Shown here: in pieces, positions 41,719 to 52,611 of the stretch | Numbering within the stretch: position 1 is the first letter of the stretch | Layout: every line of letters begins with the position of its first letter | Source of the DNA: an uncultured Hyphomicrobiales bacterium | GTDB taxonomy: Bacteria > Pseudomonadota > Alphaproteobacteria > Rhizobiales > Xanthobacteraceae | Assembly: GCA_903878085.1 (NCBI GenBank) | Contig: CAIRGJ010000046.1 | Coordinates: 175,326-239,325, forward strand | Direction: 5' to 3' | Length of the DNA stretch: 64,000 nucleotides | The notes under the pieces: generated by a model | Told to the model about the DNA's origin: nothing | Seen by the model: the letters and a program-made list of their open reading frames with translations, nothing else | Databases searched by the model: none | Made by a program: the position numbers and the translations under genes

Positions 41719-41855
41719 GGCACGGCCAACGGTTTGGTTCGATGTAGAAGCGATGAGCTGAGCTCCATCCGGGCTACGGCTGATGGAAAATGCGATATTA
41801 TCAGGTGCTGCCTGGCGAGACCGGCGAGCGACAACAACCATGAAGCTCGTAGAAT

Positions 41856-41883
41856 CGGCGGATTAGCGAAGCGTAATCCGCCG
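41856..41883. repeat. Palindromic repeat unit B (CGGCGGATTA/TAATCCGCCG)
   Basis: Perfect 10-bp arms around GCGAAGCG. Related to units A and C; just upstream of the HEPN gene. Confidence 0.75.
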
Positions 41884-41939
41884 TTTCCAGTATACCAAAA
41901 ATTGCGGGTTGTGCCTTTCGCCTTCGCTCATTTAGCTGC

Positions 41940-41967
41940 GGCGGACAATTCGGCTAATCTGCCCTAC
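41940..41967. repeat. Palindromic repeat unit C (degenerate)
   Basis: GGCGGACAATTCGGCTAATC followed by TGCCCTAC matches unit A's right half (TTCGGCTAACCCGCCCTAC) with two changes; the palindrome is imperfect. Confidence 0.6.
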
Positions 41968-42035
41968 AAGCCTGTCACAACCCAAATTTCAGGTTACATA
42001 GGGCGAACACCGAACGCATCCCCCGAGTACCCCCC

Positions 42036-43058
42036 ATGAAACACATCGGCTTCCTCTCCTTCGGCCACTGGACCCCCTCATCGCAGTCGCAGACGCGGTC
42101 GGCGTCCGACGCGCTGCTGCAATCGATCGAGCTCGCCGTCGCGGCCGAGGAATTGGGCGCGGACGGGGCCTATTTCCGGGTGCATCATTTCGCCCGCCAG
42201 CTCGGCTCGCCGTTTCCGCTGCTCGCTGCCTGCGGCGCGCGGACCAAGCGCATCGAGATCGGCACCGCGGTCATCGACATGCGCTACGAGAACCCGCTCT
42301 ACATGGCGGAGGACGCAGGCAGCGCCGACCTCATCGCCGGCTCCCGCCTGCAGCTCGGCATCAGCCGCGGCTCGCCCGAGCAGGTGATCGACGGCTTTCG
42401 CTATTTCGGTTACGTCCCGCCCGAGGGCATGACCGATGCCGACATGGCGCGGCGCCACACGGAAGTGTTTCTCGACGCGCTGCGCGGCGAGGGCTTCGCC
42501 AAGCCCAATCCGTCGCCGATGTTTCCCAACCCGTCCGGCCTGCTGCGCCTCGAGCCTTTTTCGGAAGGATTGCGCGAGCGCATCTGGTGGGGCGCCGGCA
42601 CCAACGCGACCGCGGAATGGGCGGCCAAGCTCGGCATGAACCTGCAAAGCTCGACGCTCAAGATCGACGAGAGCGGCAAGCCTTTCCATGTCCAGCAGGC
42701 CGAACAGATCCGGCTGTACCGCGCGGCGTGGCAGGCGGCCGGGCATACGCGTGAGCCGCGCGTGTCGGTCTCGCGCAGCATCTTCGCGCTGGTGGACGAG
42801 CGCGACCGTATGTATTTCGGCCGCGGCAAGGAGGAGAGCGATCAGATCGGTTTTCTCGGTGGAGTTGAGCGCGCCATATTCGGCCGCAGTTTCGCGGCGG
42901 AGCCGGACGTGCTCATCGAGCAGCTTAAAGCAGACGAAGGCATCGCCGAGGCGGACACGTTGCTGCTCACCGTGCCCAACCAGCTCGGCGTCGACTACAA
43001 CGCCCACGTCATCGAGGCGATCCTCAAGCACGTTGCGCCGGGGCTGGGCTGGCGCTGA
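42036..43058 (+). CDS. LLM-class (luciferase-like) flavin-dependent oxidoreductase
   Basis: A 340-residue TIM-barrel monooxygenase of the bacterial luciferase family using FMN or F420-type flavin. Typical stretches are EELGADGAYFRVHHFARQLG, RIEIGTAVIDMRYENPLYMA and RLQLGISRGSPEQVIDG. Substrate cannot be told. It is convergent with the thioesterase gene (4 bases between). The region just upstream holds repeat units rather than an obvious promoter. Confidence 0.88.
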   Translation: MKHIGFLSFGHWTPSSQSQTRSASDALLQSIELAVAAEELGADGAYFRVHHFARQLGSPFPLLAACGARTKRIEIGTAVIDMRYENPLYMAEDAGSADLIAGSRLQLGISRGSPEQVIDGFRYFGYVPPEGMTDADMARRHTEVFLDALRGEGFAKPNPSPMFPNPSGLLRLEPFSEGLRERIWWGAGTNATAEWAAKLGMNLQSSTLKIDESGKPFHVQQAEQIRLYRAAWQAAGHTREPRVSVSRSIFALVDERDRMYFGRGKEESDQIGFLGGVERAIFGRSFAAEPDVLIEQLKADEGIAEADTLLLTVPNQLGVDYNAHVIEAILKHVAPGLGWR

Positions 43059-43062
43059 CGAG

Positions 43063-43497
43063 TCACCGCACCAGCGGCTTGAGCGCCTGCTTCAACGTCT
43101 CCGGCAGCGGCACCGGCCGCCCGGAGGCGCGATCGACATAGACGTGGACGAAGTGCCCTTGCGCCGCGGCCATGTCGTCGCCGTTGCGGAAGATGCCGAC
43201 TTCGTAGCGCACGCTCGATGTGCCGAGCTTCGTCACCCGCAAGCCGGCGCGCAGTTTGTCGGGAAACGCCACCGGCTTGAAATAATTGCAGTGGGTTTCC
43301 GCCACCAGCCCGATCACCGCACCCTTCGCGATGTCGAGCGCGCCCTGCGCGATCAAATAGCCGTTCACCACAGTGTCGAAGAATTCGTAATAGACCACGT
43401 TGTTGACGTGGCCATAGACGTCGTTGTCGATCCAGCGCGTGGTGATGTCGGCGAAATGCGCGAAGGCGGTGGCAGGCAGGGGTTGCGGCCTGTCCAT
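43063..43497 (-). CDS. Acyl-CoA thioesterase, 4HBT family
   Basis: A 144-residue hotdog-fold thioesterase. The active-site region is ITTRWIDNDVYGHVNNVVYYEFFD, with the catalytic aspartate in DNDVYGHVNN. The family hydrolyses short or aromatic acyl-CoA (4-hydroxybenzoyl-CoA thioesterase-like, YbgC-like). The start MDRPQPLPAT is four bases after the lldD stop, so it belongs to the same transcript; an in-frame extension upstream would overlap lldD. Confidence 0.87.
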   Translation of the reverse strand: MDRPQPLPATAFAHFADITTRWIDNDVYGHVNNVVYYEFFDTVVNGYLIAQGALDIAKGAVIGLVAETHCNYFKPVAFPDKLRAGLRVTKLGTSSVRYEVGIFRNGDDMAAAQGHFVHVYVDRASGRPVPLPETLKQALKPLVR

Positions 43498-43501
43498 ATT
43501 G

Positions 43502-44704
<1,203 letters not shown>

Positions 44705-45022
44705 GGCGGCGGCCCCGGCAGGGAAATGGTTACCGGATTGGAAGTAGCACAGCGGCGAAGCCCGCGAAATGCCCGGTCCTGCTCTAACTTTGGCCGGTTT
44801 TGCGGCCCTTTTGCTGCGGCCAATGCGGGCCTGCGTTAATGGCGGGCCTGCCCCGGTAAGGATTCCTCACAATATTTGAAGTAAACTTGCCGGATTGGCC
44901 TATAAAAAGCATTGCGGGCAGGCTCGGTTACGGCAAGACACGTGGCCGTCCGCTCATCCAAAGCGGCCTTAAGATTTTGGACGCATAGCGTAGAATTAGA
45001 AGTGGGCGTGCAGGGGTAGTTC
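44705..45022. other. Gene-free divergent region lldD/glmM
   Basis: No credible gene. A possible plus-strand promoter is TTGAAG (44876-44881), 19-base spacer, TATAAA (44901-44906), about 115 bases upstream of glmM. Two GC-rich near-repeats (GCGGGCCTG) lie at 44836-44855. No operator was recognised for lldD. Confidence 0.4.
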
Positions 45023-46366
<1,344 letters not shown>

Positions 46367-46569
46367 CTTTGATCCGGCTCATTCCCGTCCCTGCCTGCGC
46401 GGGGAAGACGGCGGCAAAGACTGACGCCGCGGCTTGCGCGCCGGCGCAACGGTTTCACAGCCGACAATTGTTTTAGCGAATAGCGCACTTTCGTGCCCGC
46501 GCGCATTGCCTGTTGCCGCCACCTGCACGAGTATGCTCTTCAAGATACGATATCGAGGAGAGACTTGCG

Positions 46570-47574
46570 ATGCGTGTGCCGTCCGGCTGCAATAAACTCC
46601 GGCTTGCTAAGGCCTTGGCGCCGATCGCCGCTGTAATGGCCTTGGCGGCGGCGCTCGCCGGTGCGCCAAGCCCGGCCTTGGCCGACAACTACCCAAGCCG
46701 GCCCATCACAATCGTCCTCGGTTTTGCGCCCGGCTCGATGATCGATTACGTCGGCCGCGCGGTCGCCAATGACCTGTCGACGTCCCTCGGCCAGCCGGTT
46801 CTGATCGAAACCCGGCAGGGCGGCGGTGGCGTGCTGGCCAGCACCTACGTCGCCAAGCAGCCCGCCGACGGTTACACGCTGCTGATGAGCGCGGTCGGCC
46901 CCGCCGTGCTGCGCCCGCTGATGGACAAGACGGTGACCTTCGACCTCGACCGCGACTACGTGCCGATCATCCTGCTCGGCGAGGCGCCCAACGTGCTGGT
47001 GGCCAACCCCAAGCTCGGGCTCAAATCGGTCAAGGATCTGGTCGCCTATGCCAATGCCCACGGCGGCAAGATCAGCATCGGCCACTCCGGTCCCGGCACG
47101 CTCGGACAGTTGGCGACGTTGTTGTTCGCCGCCGAAGCCGGCCTCGATGTCGCGTCGGTGTCTTACCGCGGCACCGGCCCGATGATGATCGACGTGCTCG
47201 GCGGCGCCATCGATGCCGGTTTTCCGGCCTATAACCCGGCCACCAAAGAGGCCAGCATTCTGGCAGTGACCAGCGAGCGGCGGGTCGACTTCCTGCCCGA
47301 CGTGCCGACGATGACGGAGAGCGGTTTCGATCTGGTCGGCGGCACCTGGGAAGCCATCTTCGGGCCGGCCAACCTGCCGCCGGAGATCGTCGCCAAGATT
47401 CATGACGCGATCGAGGCCTTCCTGCGCAAGCCGGAAACCAGACAGCGCTTCAACGAAACCGGCTTCCAGGTCATGGGTGGCCCGCCCGCCAGACTGGTCG
47501 AAAAGATCATGCAAGATCGCGCCAAGTGGGCCAAGATCATCCAGGACGCCAAGATCGGCGCCGACGACAAATAG
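46570..47574 (+). CDS. Bug-family periplasmic solute-binding protein (TctC type)
   Basis: A 334-residue extracytoplasmic binding protein. The signal peptide ends SPALA, then DNYPSRPITIVLGFAPGSMI, the usual Bug start. Other marks are LIETRQGGGGVLASTYVAKQ and ADGYTLLMSAVGP. No TctA/TctB membrane genes are adjacent; orphan Bug proteins are common in this order and bind carboxylates or aromatic acids. GAGGAGAG precedes the ATG. Confidence 0.9.
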   Translation: MRVPSGCNKLRLAKALAPIAAVMALAAALAGAPSPALADNYPSRPITIVLGFAPGSMIDYVGRAVANDLSTSLGQPVLIETRQGGGGVLASTYVAKQPADGYTLLMSAVGPAVLRPLMDKTVTFDLDRDYVPIILLGEAPNVLVANPKLGLKSVKDLVAYANAHGGKISIGHSGPGTLGQLATLLFAAEAGLDVASVSYRGTGPMMIDVLGGAIDAGFPAYNPATKEASILAVTSERRVDFLPDVPTMTESGFDLVGGTWEAIFGPANLPPEIVAKIHDAIEAFLRKPETRQRFNETGFQVMGGPPARLVEKIMQDRAKWAKIIQDAKIGADDK

Positions 47575-47587
47575 GTTTGGCCCGCGC

Positions 47588-48373
47588 GTGATTGGAAAAG
47601 AACTCATCGTTGCCACGCCCGACGGGGCGATGGACGGCTACGCCGCTTATCCGGACGGCGGCGGCCCGTTCCCGCTGGTCATCATGTTCATGGATGTGTG
47701 GGGGCTGCGCGAGGAATTATACGGATTAGCCCGGCGCGTCGCCGAACAGGGCTATTATTGCCTGCTGCCGAATTTGTTCTACCGCGAAGGCAAGATCCGT
47801 TTCGAGCGCCGCAATGCCGAAGGCAAGATGGTGTCGTTCGATACCTTGCCGGCGCCGTTGCAAAGCGAAATGCGCAGCCATTCAGCCAAAGTCGACCGGC
47901 CGCGCACGCGCACCGACATCGCCGCCATGCTTGATTTCTGCCGCGGCGAACCGGTCGCTCCGGGGCCGGCGGGTTCGGTCGGGTTTTGTCTGGGCGGACG
48001 CGCGGCGTTCTATGCCGGTCAGGAATTCCCCGAGCGGTTTCTCGCCAATGCCAGTCTGCACGGCACCCACCTGGTGACCGACGCGGCGGATTCGCCGCAC
48101 ACCTTCGTTCACCGCATGCGCGGCGAGGTCTATTGCGGTTACGGCGAGCGCGACCGCATGGCGACGCTGGACATCGTCGCGGCGCTGGATCGCGCCTTTT
48201 CGGCCAACCCGAGCGTTGTCTATCGCCGCCATCTGCATGCCGGCGCTCATCACGGCTATTCGCTGCCGGACCGCGACATCCACGCCGCTGACGCCACCGC
48301 AACCGACTGGCGCGAAATTTTTGCCATGTTCGGCCGAAAGCTTTCGTCAGCCCGCGCGGATTCTCGCGCGTAG
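47588..48373 (+). CDS. Dienelactone hydrolase family protein
   Basis: A 261-residue alpha/beta hydrolase. The nucleophile is a cysteine in SVGFCLGGRAAFYAG, the acid is in YGERDRMATLD and the histidine in AGAHHGYSLPDRD, giving the Cys-Asp-His triad of dienelactone hydrolases. The GTG start (VIGKELIVATPDG) lies 13 bases after the Bug gene; the ribosome site is weak, so expression may depend on coupling. The 3' end overlaps the convergent LysR gene by 27 bases. It may act on a lactone from aromatic ring cleavage. Confidence 0.88.
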   Translation: MIGKELIVATPDGAMDGYAAYPDGGGPFPLVIMFMDVWGLREELYGLARRVAEQGYYCLLPNLFYREGKIRFERRNAEGKMVSFDTLPAPLQSEMRSHSAKVDRPRTRTDIAAMLDFCRGEPVAPGPAGSVGFCLGGRAAFYAGQEFPERFLANASLHGTHLVTDAADSPHTFVHRMRGEVYCGYGERDRMATLDIVAALDRAFSANPSVVYRRHLHAGAHHGYSLPDRDIHAADATATDWREIFAMFGRKLSSARADSRA

Positions 48374-49240
48374 CGAATTGATGAAGGCTTTGACCACCGG
48401 CGAGGTTTCGTTCTTGCGATAGGCGACGATGTGATCGGACGTCCGCGTCGCGCCGTCGATGTCGCGGTACACGACGCCCGGCAAGGTAATCCGCTTCAGC
48501 GATTCCGACAGCACCCCGAGGCCGACACCCGCGGCGACCAGAGCTATGACGGTAAACACATCGGGCGCGCGGGCCACGATGCGTAGCGCAACGCCGGGTG
48601 GCGAAACCGACGAAAGATTGGCCCAGAAGCCCAGCTCACTTTCCAAGGGCGCGGCGACGAATTGCTGGTCCGCCAGCATGGCTGGCGTGATGCGCTTTTG
48701 CGCGACGAGAGGATGCTTCTCCGGCAACGCCAGACAAAATTTCTGCCGCTCGATGATGAAGCCGGTCACGCCGGATGGATAGCGGTGCGGCGTGCGCGTG
48801 AAGCCGACGTCGAGCGAACCGTCATTAAGCGCCTTGAACTGCTCGACGGTTTGAATTCGCGCAAGTTGGAACGTCACGTCGGGATGCTTTTCCTGGAATG
48901 CCGCGAGTGACGACGATAGCAGCCCACTGAAGCCGGCCGACAGTACGTAGCCGATCGAGATCGAGCCGGCATCGCCGCGCCCGGCGCGCCGCCCCACCAT
49001 CTCGGCATGGGCGGCCTGCTTGAGCGTCTCCTGCGCTTCGACCAGAAAGCGTTTGCCGGAATGCGTCAGTGCGACCGCCGTCTTGGTGCGGCGGGTAAAC
49101 AGCTTGGCGCCGAGCATCGATTCCAGCGCGCCGATCTGGTGGCTGAGCGTCGGCGCGGAAATATTCAGGCGCACGGCGGCGCGACCGAAATGCAGTTCTT
49201 CGGCGACGGCGATGAAGTAACGGAGGTGGCGCAATTCCAT
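48347..49240 (-). CDS. LysR-family transcriptional regulator
   Basis: A 297-residue LysR-type regulator. The helix-turn-helix is MELRHLRYFIAVAEELHFGR followed by AAVRLNISAPTLSHQIGALE. The effector domain resembles that of aromatic-degradation regulators (CatR/BenM type) in general plan. The frame continues 26 codons upstream, but MELRHLRYF is the standard LysR start. It is convergent with the dienelactone hydrolase gene; its target is not evident because nothing is divergent from it except the small gene at 49404. Confidence 0.9.
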   Translation of the reverse strand: MELRHLRYFIAVAEELHFGRAAVRLNISAPTLSHQIGALESMLGAKLFTRRTKTAVALTHSGKRFLVEAQETLKQAAHAEMVGRRAGRGDAGSISIGYVLSAGFSGLLSSSLAAFQEKHPDVTFQLARIQTVEQFKALNDGSLDVGFTRTPHRYPSGVTGFIIERQKFCLALPEKHPLVAQKRITPAMLADQQFVAAPLESELGFWANLSSVSPPGVALRIVARAPDVFTVIALVAAGVGLGVLSESLKRITLPGVVYRDIDGATRTSDHIVAYRKNETSPVVKAFINSLRARIRAG

Positions 49241-49403
49241 TCCGGCATTATGAGATAAAACCTCATAAAACGCGATAACGCCGCTAATGACATTCGGGTG
49301 ACGGCAAGCAATTCTCAACGCTGGGTTGTCGCACCGTCGGCTTCGTGGCGCGAAAACCCTTATTCCGCCGAACGAAGTCGCGTCCTTTAGAAATTAATCG
49401 CTT

Positions 49404-49691
49404 ATGTCGAAATATACCCGCAAGCCCGGGCTGAATGTTGTGCCGATGCTCCCAAAAGCGGATGCGAGCGGCCGTCCGGCCGATGACCATGCGGGAAATC
49501 GCGCGGCAGGGAAGGTGGGTCCGGGCGGGCTGTCCGCGGCTGGCGGCCCCGACGATCCCCGCATGAAGGAAGCCATGCGGCTGATGCAGGCATTCCTGGC
49601 CATCGAAGACACCGCCGGGCGTGCAGCATTGATCACGCTGGCCGAACGCCTGGTCTCCCACGACTGGGCCCACAAGGTGCAGCAGGGCTGA
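49404..49691 (+). CDS. Small hypothetical protein, 95 residues
   Basis: A 95-residue protein with a disordered, proline/glycine-rich N-terminal half and a helical C-terminal half (RMKEAMRLMQAFLAIEDTAG, then RAALITLAERLVSHDW). The helical part has the look of a conserved short domain seen in Bradyrhizobium-type genomes. The start ATG has no strong ribosome site. Function unknown. Confidence 0.6.
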   Translation: MSKYTRKPGLNVVPMLPKADASGRPADDHAGNRAAGKVGPGGLSAAGGPDDPRMKEAMRLMQAFLAIEDTAGRAALITLAERLVSHDWAHKVQQG

Positions 49692-49805
49692 AGCCCGGCT
49701 GCCCTATCCGTAAACGATTTCTTAAAGCCTGGCGCTCGGCAGCGCCGCGCGCTGGCGCGTGGTTGCGCAGGCGGCTTCGTTAAGCAGCGTGGTTAAAAAA
49801 CAAGG

Positions 49806-49820
49806 TTAAGGGCCACTTAA
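49806..49820. promoter_or_regulatory. CtrA-type box upstream of the first OMP gene
   Basis: TTAA-GGGCCAC-TTAA matches the alphaproteobacterial CtrA consensus TTAA-N7-TTAA. Further TTAA half-sites lie at 49780 and 49793. It is 73 bases upstream of the OMP start. Confidence 0.6.
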
Positions 49821-49892
49821 GGATTTGCTGCCATCGTCCCTCATCTTTCGCCGTCGCATTTGTACGCGGCGGATCCGACAGGGGACGAAGGC

Positions 49893-50792
49893 ATGTTAGT
49901 TGCACGCCTCACATTACCGGCTTTAGCCTTGGCTGCTGCGTTCGCGACGAACGCGGCGCGCGCCGCCGATTATTCGCAGCCGCCGCCGCAGCAGGTCATC
50001 TATCAGCAGCCGCAAATGGATGTCATTGCGAGCAGCTGGTATCTGCGTGGCGACATCGGCGTCAGCATGCAGCGGTCCAAGCAAATCGAACTTTTGCAGA
50101 CCCCGGCCAACGCTGCGGTCGGTTTTGTTTTCCACCAATCGTCGATCGGCGACTCGAGTTTTGTCGGCGGCGGTGTCGGTTATGAATTCAACAATTGGCT
50201 GCGGTTCGACGCCACCGCGGAATATCGCTCCAAGTCCGCTGTCAATGCTGCCGGCCAATACACAAAGTTTTGTACTCTGGGCAACGAAACGACCCCCGCC
50301 GGCATCTGCAGCGACACATATCACGGTTTTATCAGTTCCTGGGTCTTCTTGGCCAACAGCTATGTCGACCTCGGCACTTGGAATTGCTTCACGCCCTTCG
50401 TCGGCGTCGGCGTCGGCGCGGCGCGCAATTCGATGTCCGACTTTACCGACATTGGCATTCCGACAGGCGCGCTCGGTCTGGGCCGCAATAGCAGCGAATG
50501 GCATCTCGCTTACGCGCTCCATGCCGGTGTGGCGTACAACGTCAGCAAGACGTTCAAAGTCGAACTGGCCTATCGCTATCTCAACTACGGCTCGATCACC
50601 GAAACCGTCGATTGCGTCGGCGGCTGCAATCCGGATTCCTACAAGTTCGGCAATCTGGCATCGCACGACATCAAGCTCGGCTTCCGCTGGCTGTGTTGCG
50701 ATGTGCAGGAGCAGCCGCGCTACGTCTATCAGCCGCAGCCTTACACGCCGCCGCCGGTCTACCTGCAGCCGCCGTTGCGCAGCAAAGGCTGA
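49893..50792 (+). CDS. Outer membrane beta-barrel protein (Omp25/Omp31-like), first of three
   Basis: A 299-residue exported protein. The signal peptide is LTLPALALAAAFATNAARA, cut before ADYSQ. After a Pro/Gln-rich linker (QPPPQQVIYQQPQ), the barrel begins SSWYLRGDIGVSMQRS; internal strand repeats include FVGGGVGYEFNNWLRFDATA, FVGVGVGAARNS and VELAYRYLNYGSIT, and the last strand is HDIKLGFRWLCC. A Pro-rich tail of about 25 residues follows, so the C-terminus is not the usual aromatic residue. AGGGGACGAAG precedes the ATG. Confidence 0.88.
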   Translation: MLVARLTLPALALAAAFATNAARAADYSQPPPQQVIYQQPQMDVIASSWYLRGDIGVSMQRSKQIELLQTPANAAVGFVFHQSSIGDSSFVGGGVGYEFNNWLRFDATAEYRSKSAVNAAGQYTKFCTLGNETTPAGICSDTYHGFISSWVFLANSYVDLGTWNCFTPFVGVGVGAARNSMSDFTDIGIPTGALGLGRNSSEWHLAYALHAGVAYNVSKTFKVELAYRYLNYGSITETVDCVGGCNPDSYKFGNLASHDIKLGFRWLCCDVQEQPRYVYQPQPYTPPPVYLQPPLRSKG

Positions 50793-50854
50793 GGCGAGGG
50801 CGAAAGATCGCCGGTCCATCCTTAACGGCTGGCCAGCATGGTGAAAATTGATGG

Positions 50855-50869
50855 TTAAGCCAGCCTTAA
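50855..50869. promoter_or_regulatory. CtrA-type box upstream of the second OMP gene
   Basis: TTAA-GCCAGCC-TTAA, again TTAA-N7-TTAA, 86 bases upstream of the second OMP start. A further CTTAAC half-site lies at 50820. Confidence 0.6.
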
Positions 50870-50955
50870 TCTTACGCGGTCATCGTTTGCGTCGTTCACG
50901 TGAGTATCTGACGCCGGCACAGCAGCTTGCGGCGTTCGGCAAAGGAATTGTGGTC

Positions 50956-51693
50956 ATGAGTTGGTTGAAGGCGCTCGCCGTCGGTGTCGTTCTGGCGGCG
51001 CAGATCACGACCGCCGTGGCTGCCGATATGCCTAAAGACTTCCCGCCGTTGCCGGTGCTGGATGCGCCGCGGCCGCGCGCCTTCGACGTCTATTCCGGCT
51101 GGTACGTGCGCGGCGATATTGGCTACGGCTGGGGCCGCCTCGACGGCGCGCGATCCGCCACCGGCTTTCCCGATCCTTCGACCAACAGCCTCGGCGGCGC
51201 CATGTTCGGCGGCCTCGGCGTCGGCATCAAGCGCGACTGGATGCGCACCGATCTCACCGCCGACTACCTCTCGGATATGAAATACCAGGGCACCGTCGCC
51301 GCGCCCAATGACGTCACCGCCAAGATGTCGGCCTGGAGCGTGCTGCTCAACGGCTATCTCGATCTCGGCTCCTGGTACCGCGTCACCCCCTATCTCGGCG
51401 CCGGTGTCGGCGCCGCGCGGCTGCGCGTCTCCGATTACCAGAACACGGCAGTGCCGCCTTTCGCCACCGGTCAGTCGAACTCGCAGTGGAATTTCGCCTG
51501 GGCCGCGATGGCCGGCGTCGGCTACGTGGTGTCGCCCAACATCATCGCCGATATCGGCTACCGCTACATCAATCTCGGCGACATCAAGACTGCGGCCGAC
51601 ACCTCCGGCCTCATGACATTCAAGAACGTCGCCGCGCACGAAGTGCGGGTCGGATTGCGTTGGAGCTTCGATGATATACCCGCGGCACGTTAG
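50956..51693 (+). CDS. Outer membrane beta-barrel protein, second of three
   Basis: A 245-residue exported protein. The signal peptide runs LKALAVGVVLAAQITTAVAA. The barrel includes YSGWYVRGDIGYGWGRLDGA, FGGLGVGIKRDWMRTDLTAD, YLGAGVGAARLRVSD and a last strand EVRVGLRWSFDD. It shares the WYVRGDIG opening with the first OMP (WYLRGDIG), so the two are related. AAAGGAA precedes the ATG; an in-frame upstream extension lacks a signal peptide. The third OMP gene starts inside its 3' end. Confidence 0.88.
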   Translation: MSWLKALAVGVVLAAQITTAVAADMPKDFPPLPVLDAPRPRAFDVYSGWYVRGDIGYGWGRLDGARSATGFPDPSTNSLGGAMFGGLGVGIKRDWMRTDLTADYLSDMKYQGTVAAPNDVTAKMSAWSVLLNGYLDLGSWYRVTPYLGAGVGAARLRVSDYQNTAVPPFATGQSNSQWNFAWAAMAGVGYVVSPNIIADIGYRYINLGDIKTAADTSGLMTFKNVAAHEVRVGLRWSFDDIPAAR

Positions 51694-52576
51694 CGCAGCC
51701 GCCGGCGACGGCGCGTGTCAGGCGGCGGCTTCACGCCGCCGCGGACCGATGCTGTCGGCCTGCGCCGCAGTCATGTTGACGGCGATGGCAGCCGCACCGG
51801 CGACCGCGGCGGATTGGCTCGACGACAGCTTGCGCGGTTCATATTCGAGCAGCGGCCCGGTGCGCTGGGATGGCATCAACTTCGGCGCCCAGATGGGCCT
51901 GTCGAACATGAACACCGATTTCGGCAACAGCTCCAGCTCATTGATCGCCTACAGCCTGCGCAACACGACGGTGCAAAACGAATACCAGCCATCGAGCTGG
52001 ACGACATTGCCTTCCAACACCACCAATGGAAGGCAGTATGGTATTTTCCTCGGCTACAACTTGCAGTGGGATCAACTCGTTCTCGGGTTAGACGGGGCCT
52101 ATAATCGTCCTTCGACGTTGGAATCGTCCGCGAGAGATAGCATCGGACGCCAGGTGACCACGTCGGACAGCTTCGTCAATCAGGTGACGATCACGTCGCA
52201 GTCACAGGCCAAGCTCATCGATTATACGACAGTGCGCGCCCGCGCTGGATATGCGATGGGGCAGTTCCTGCCCTACGCCGTCATTGGCGTGGCGGTTGGC
52301 CGTTTCAACTATATGACGACCGCGATCACGACCGTTGGCGGCAACAGCCCCTCGATTGCGCCGCCTAACAATAAATATGGTCCCAACACCGACACGCAGA
52401 CCAGCGGCAGAAACGGCGCTTTCAGCGCAGGCCCCGTCTTCGGTCTCGGCATGGACGTGGCGGTGACGCCGAACGTGTTCCTGCGCGCCGAATGGGAATA
52501 CGCCGCCTTTGCGCCGATCGGCGGCATCAGGATCGGCCTCAACACCGGCCGAGTCGGCGTCGGCGTTCGTTTCTAA
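51671..52576 (+). CDS. Outer membrane beta-barrel protein, third of three, translationally coupled
   Basis: A 301-residue exported protein whose ATG overlaps the previous gene by 23 bases, with GGAG five bases upstream. The signal region is unusually long: about 25 residues precede the hydrophobic AVMLTAMAAAPATAA. A later ATG at 51749 would give a normal signal peptide but has no ribosome site. The barrel starts WDGINFGAQMGLSNMNTDFG and ends RVGVGVRF, with the terminal phenylalanine expected for BAM recognition. It belongs to a different sub-branch from the first two (no WYxRGDIG motif). Confidence 0.85.
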   Translation: MIYPRHVSAAAGDGACQAAASRRRGPMLSACAAVMLTAMAAAPATAADWLDDSLRGSYSSSGPVRWDGINFGAQMGLSNMNTDFGNSSSSLIAYSLRNTTVQNEYQPSSWTTLPSNTTNGRQYGIFLGYNLQWDQLVLGLDGAYNRPSTLESSARDSIGRQVTTSDSFVNQVTITSQSQAKLIDYTTVRARAGYAMGQFLPYAVIGVAVGRFNYMTTAITTVGGNSPSIAPPNNKYGPNTDTQTSGRNGAFSAGPVFGLGMDVAVTPNVFLRAEWEYAAFAPIGGIRIGLNTGRVGVGVRF

Positions 52577-52611
52577 GCCCCCGGCATCTTCACTCAGGTC
52601 AGGCGCCGATC

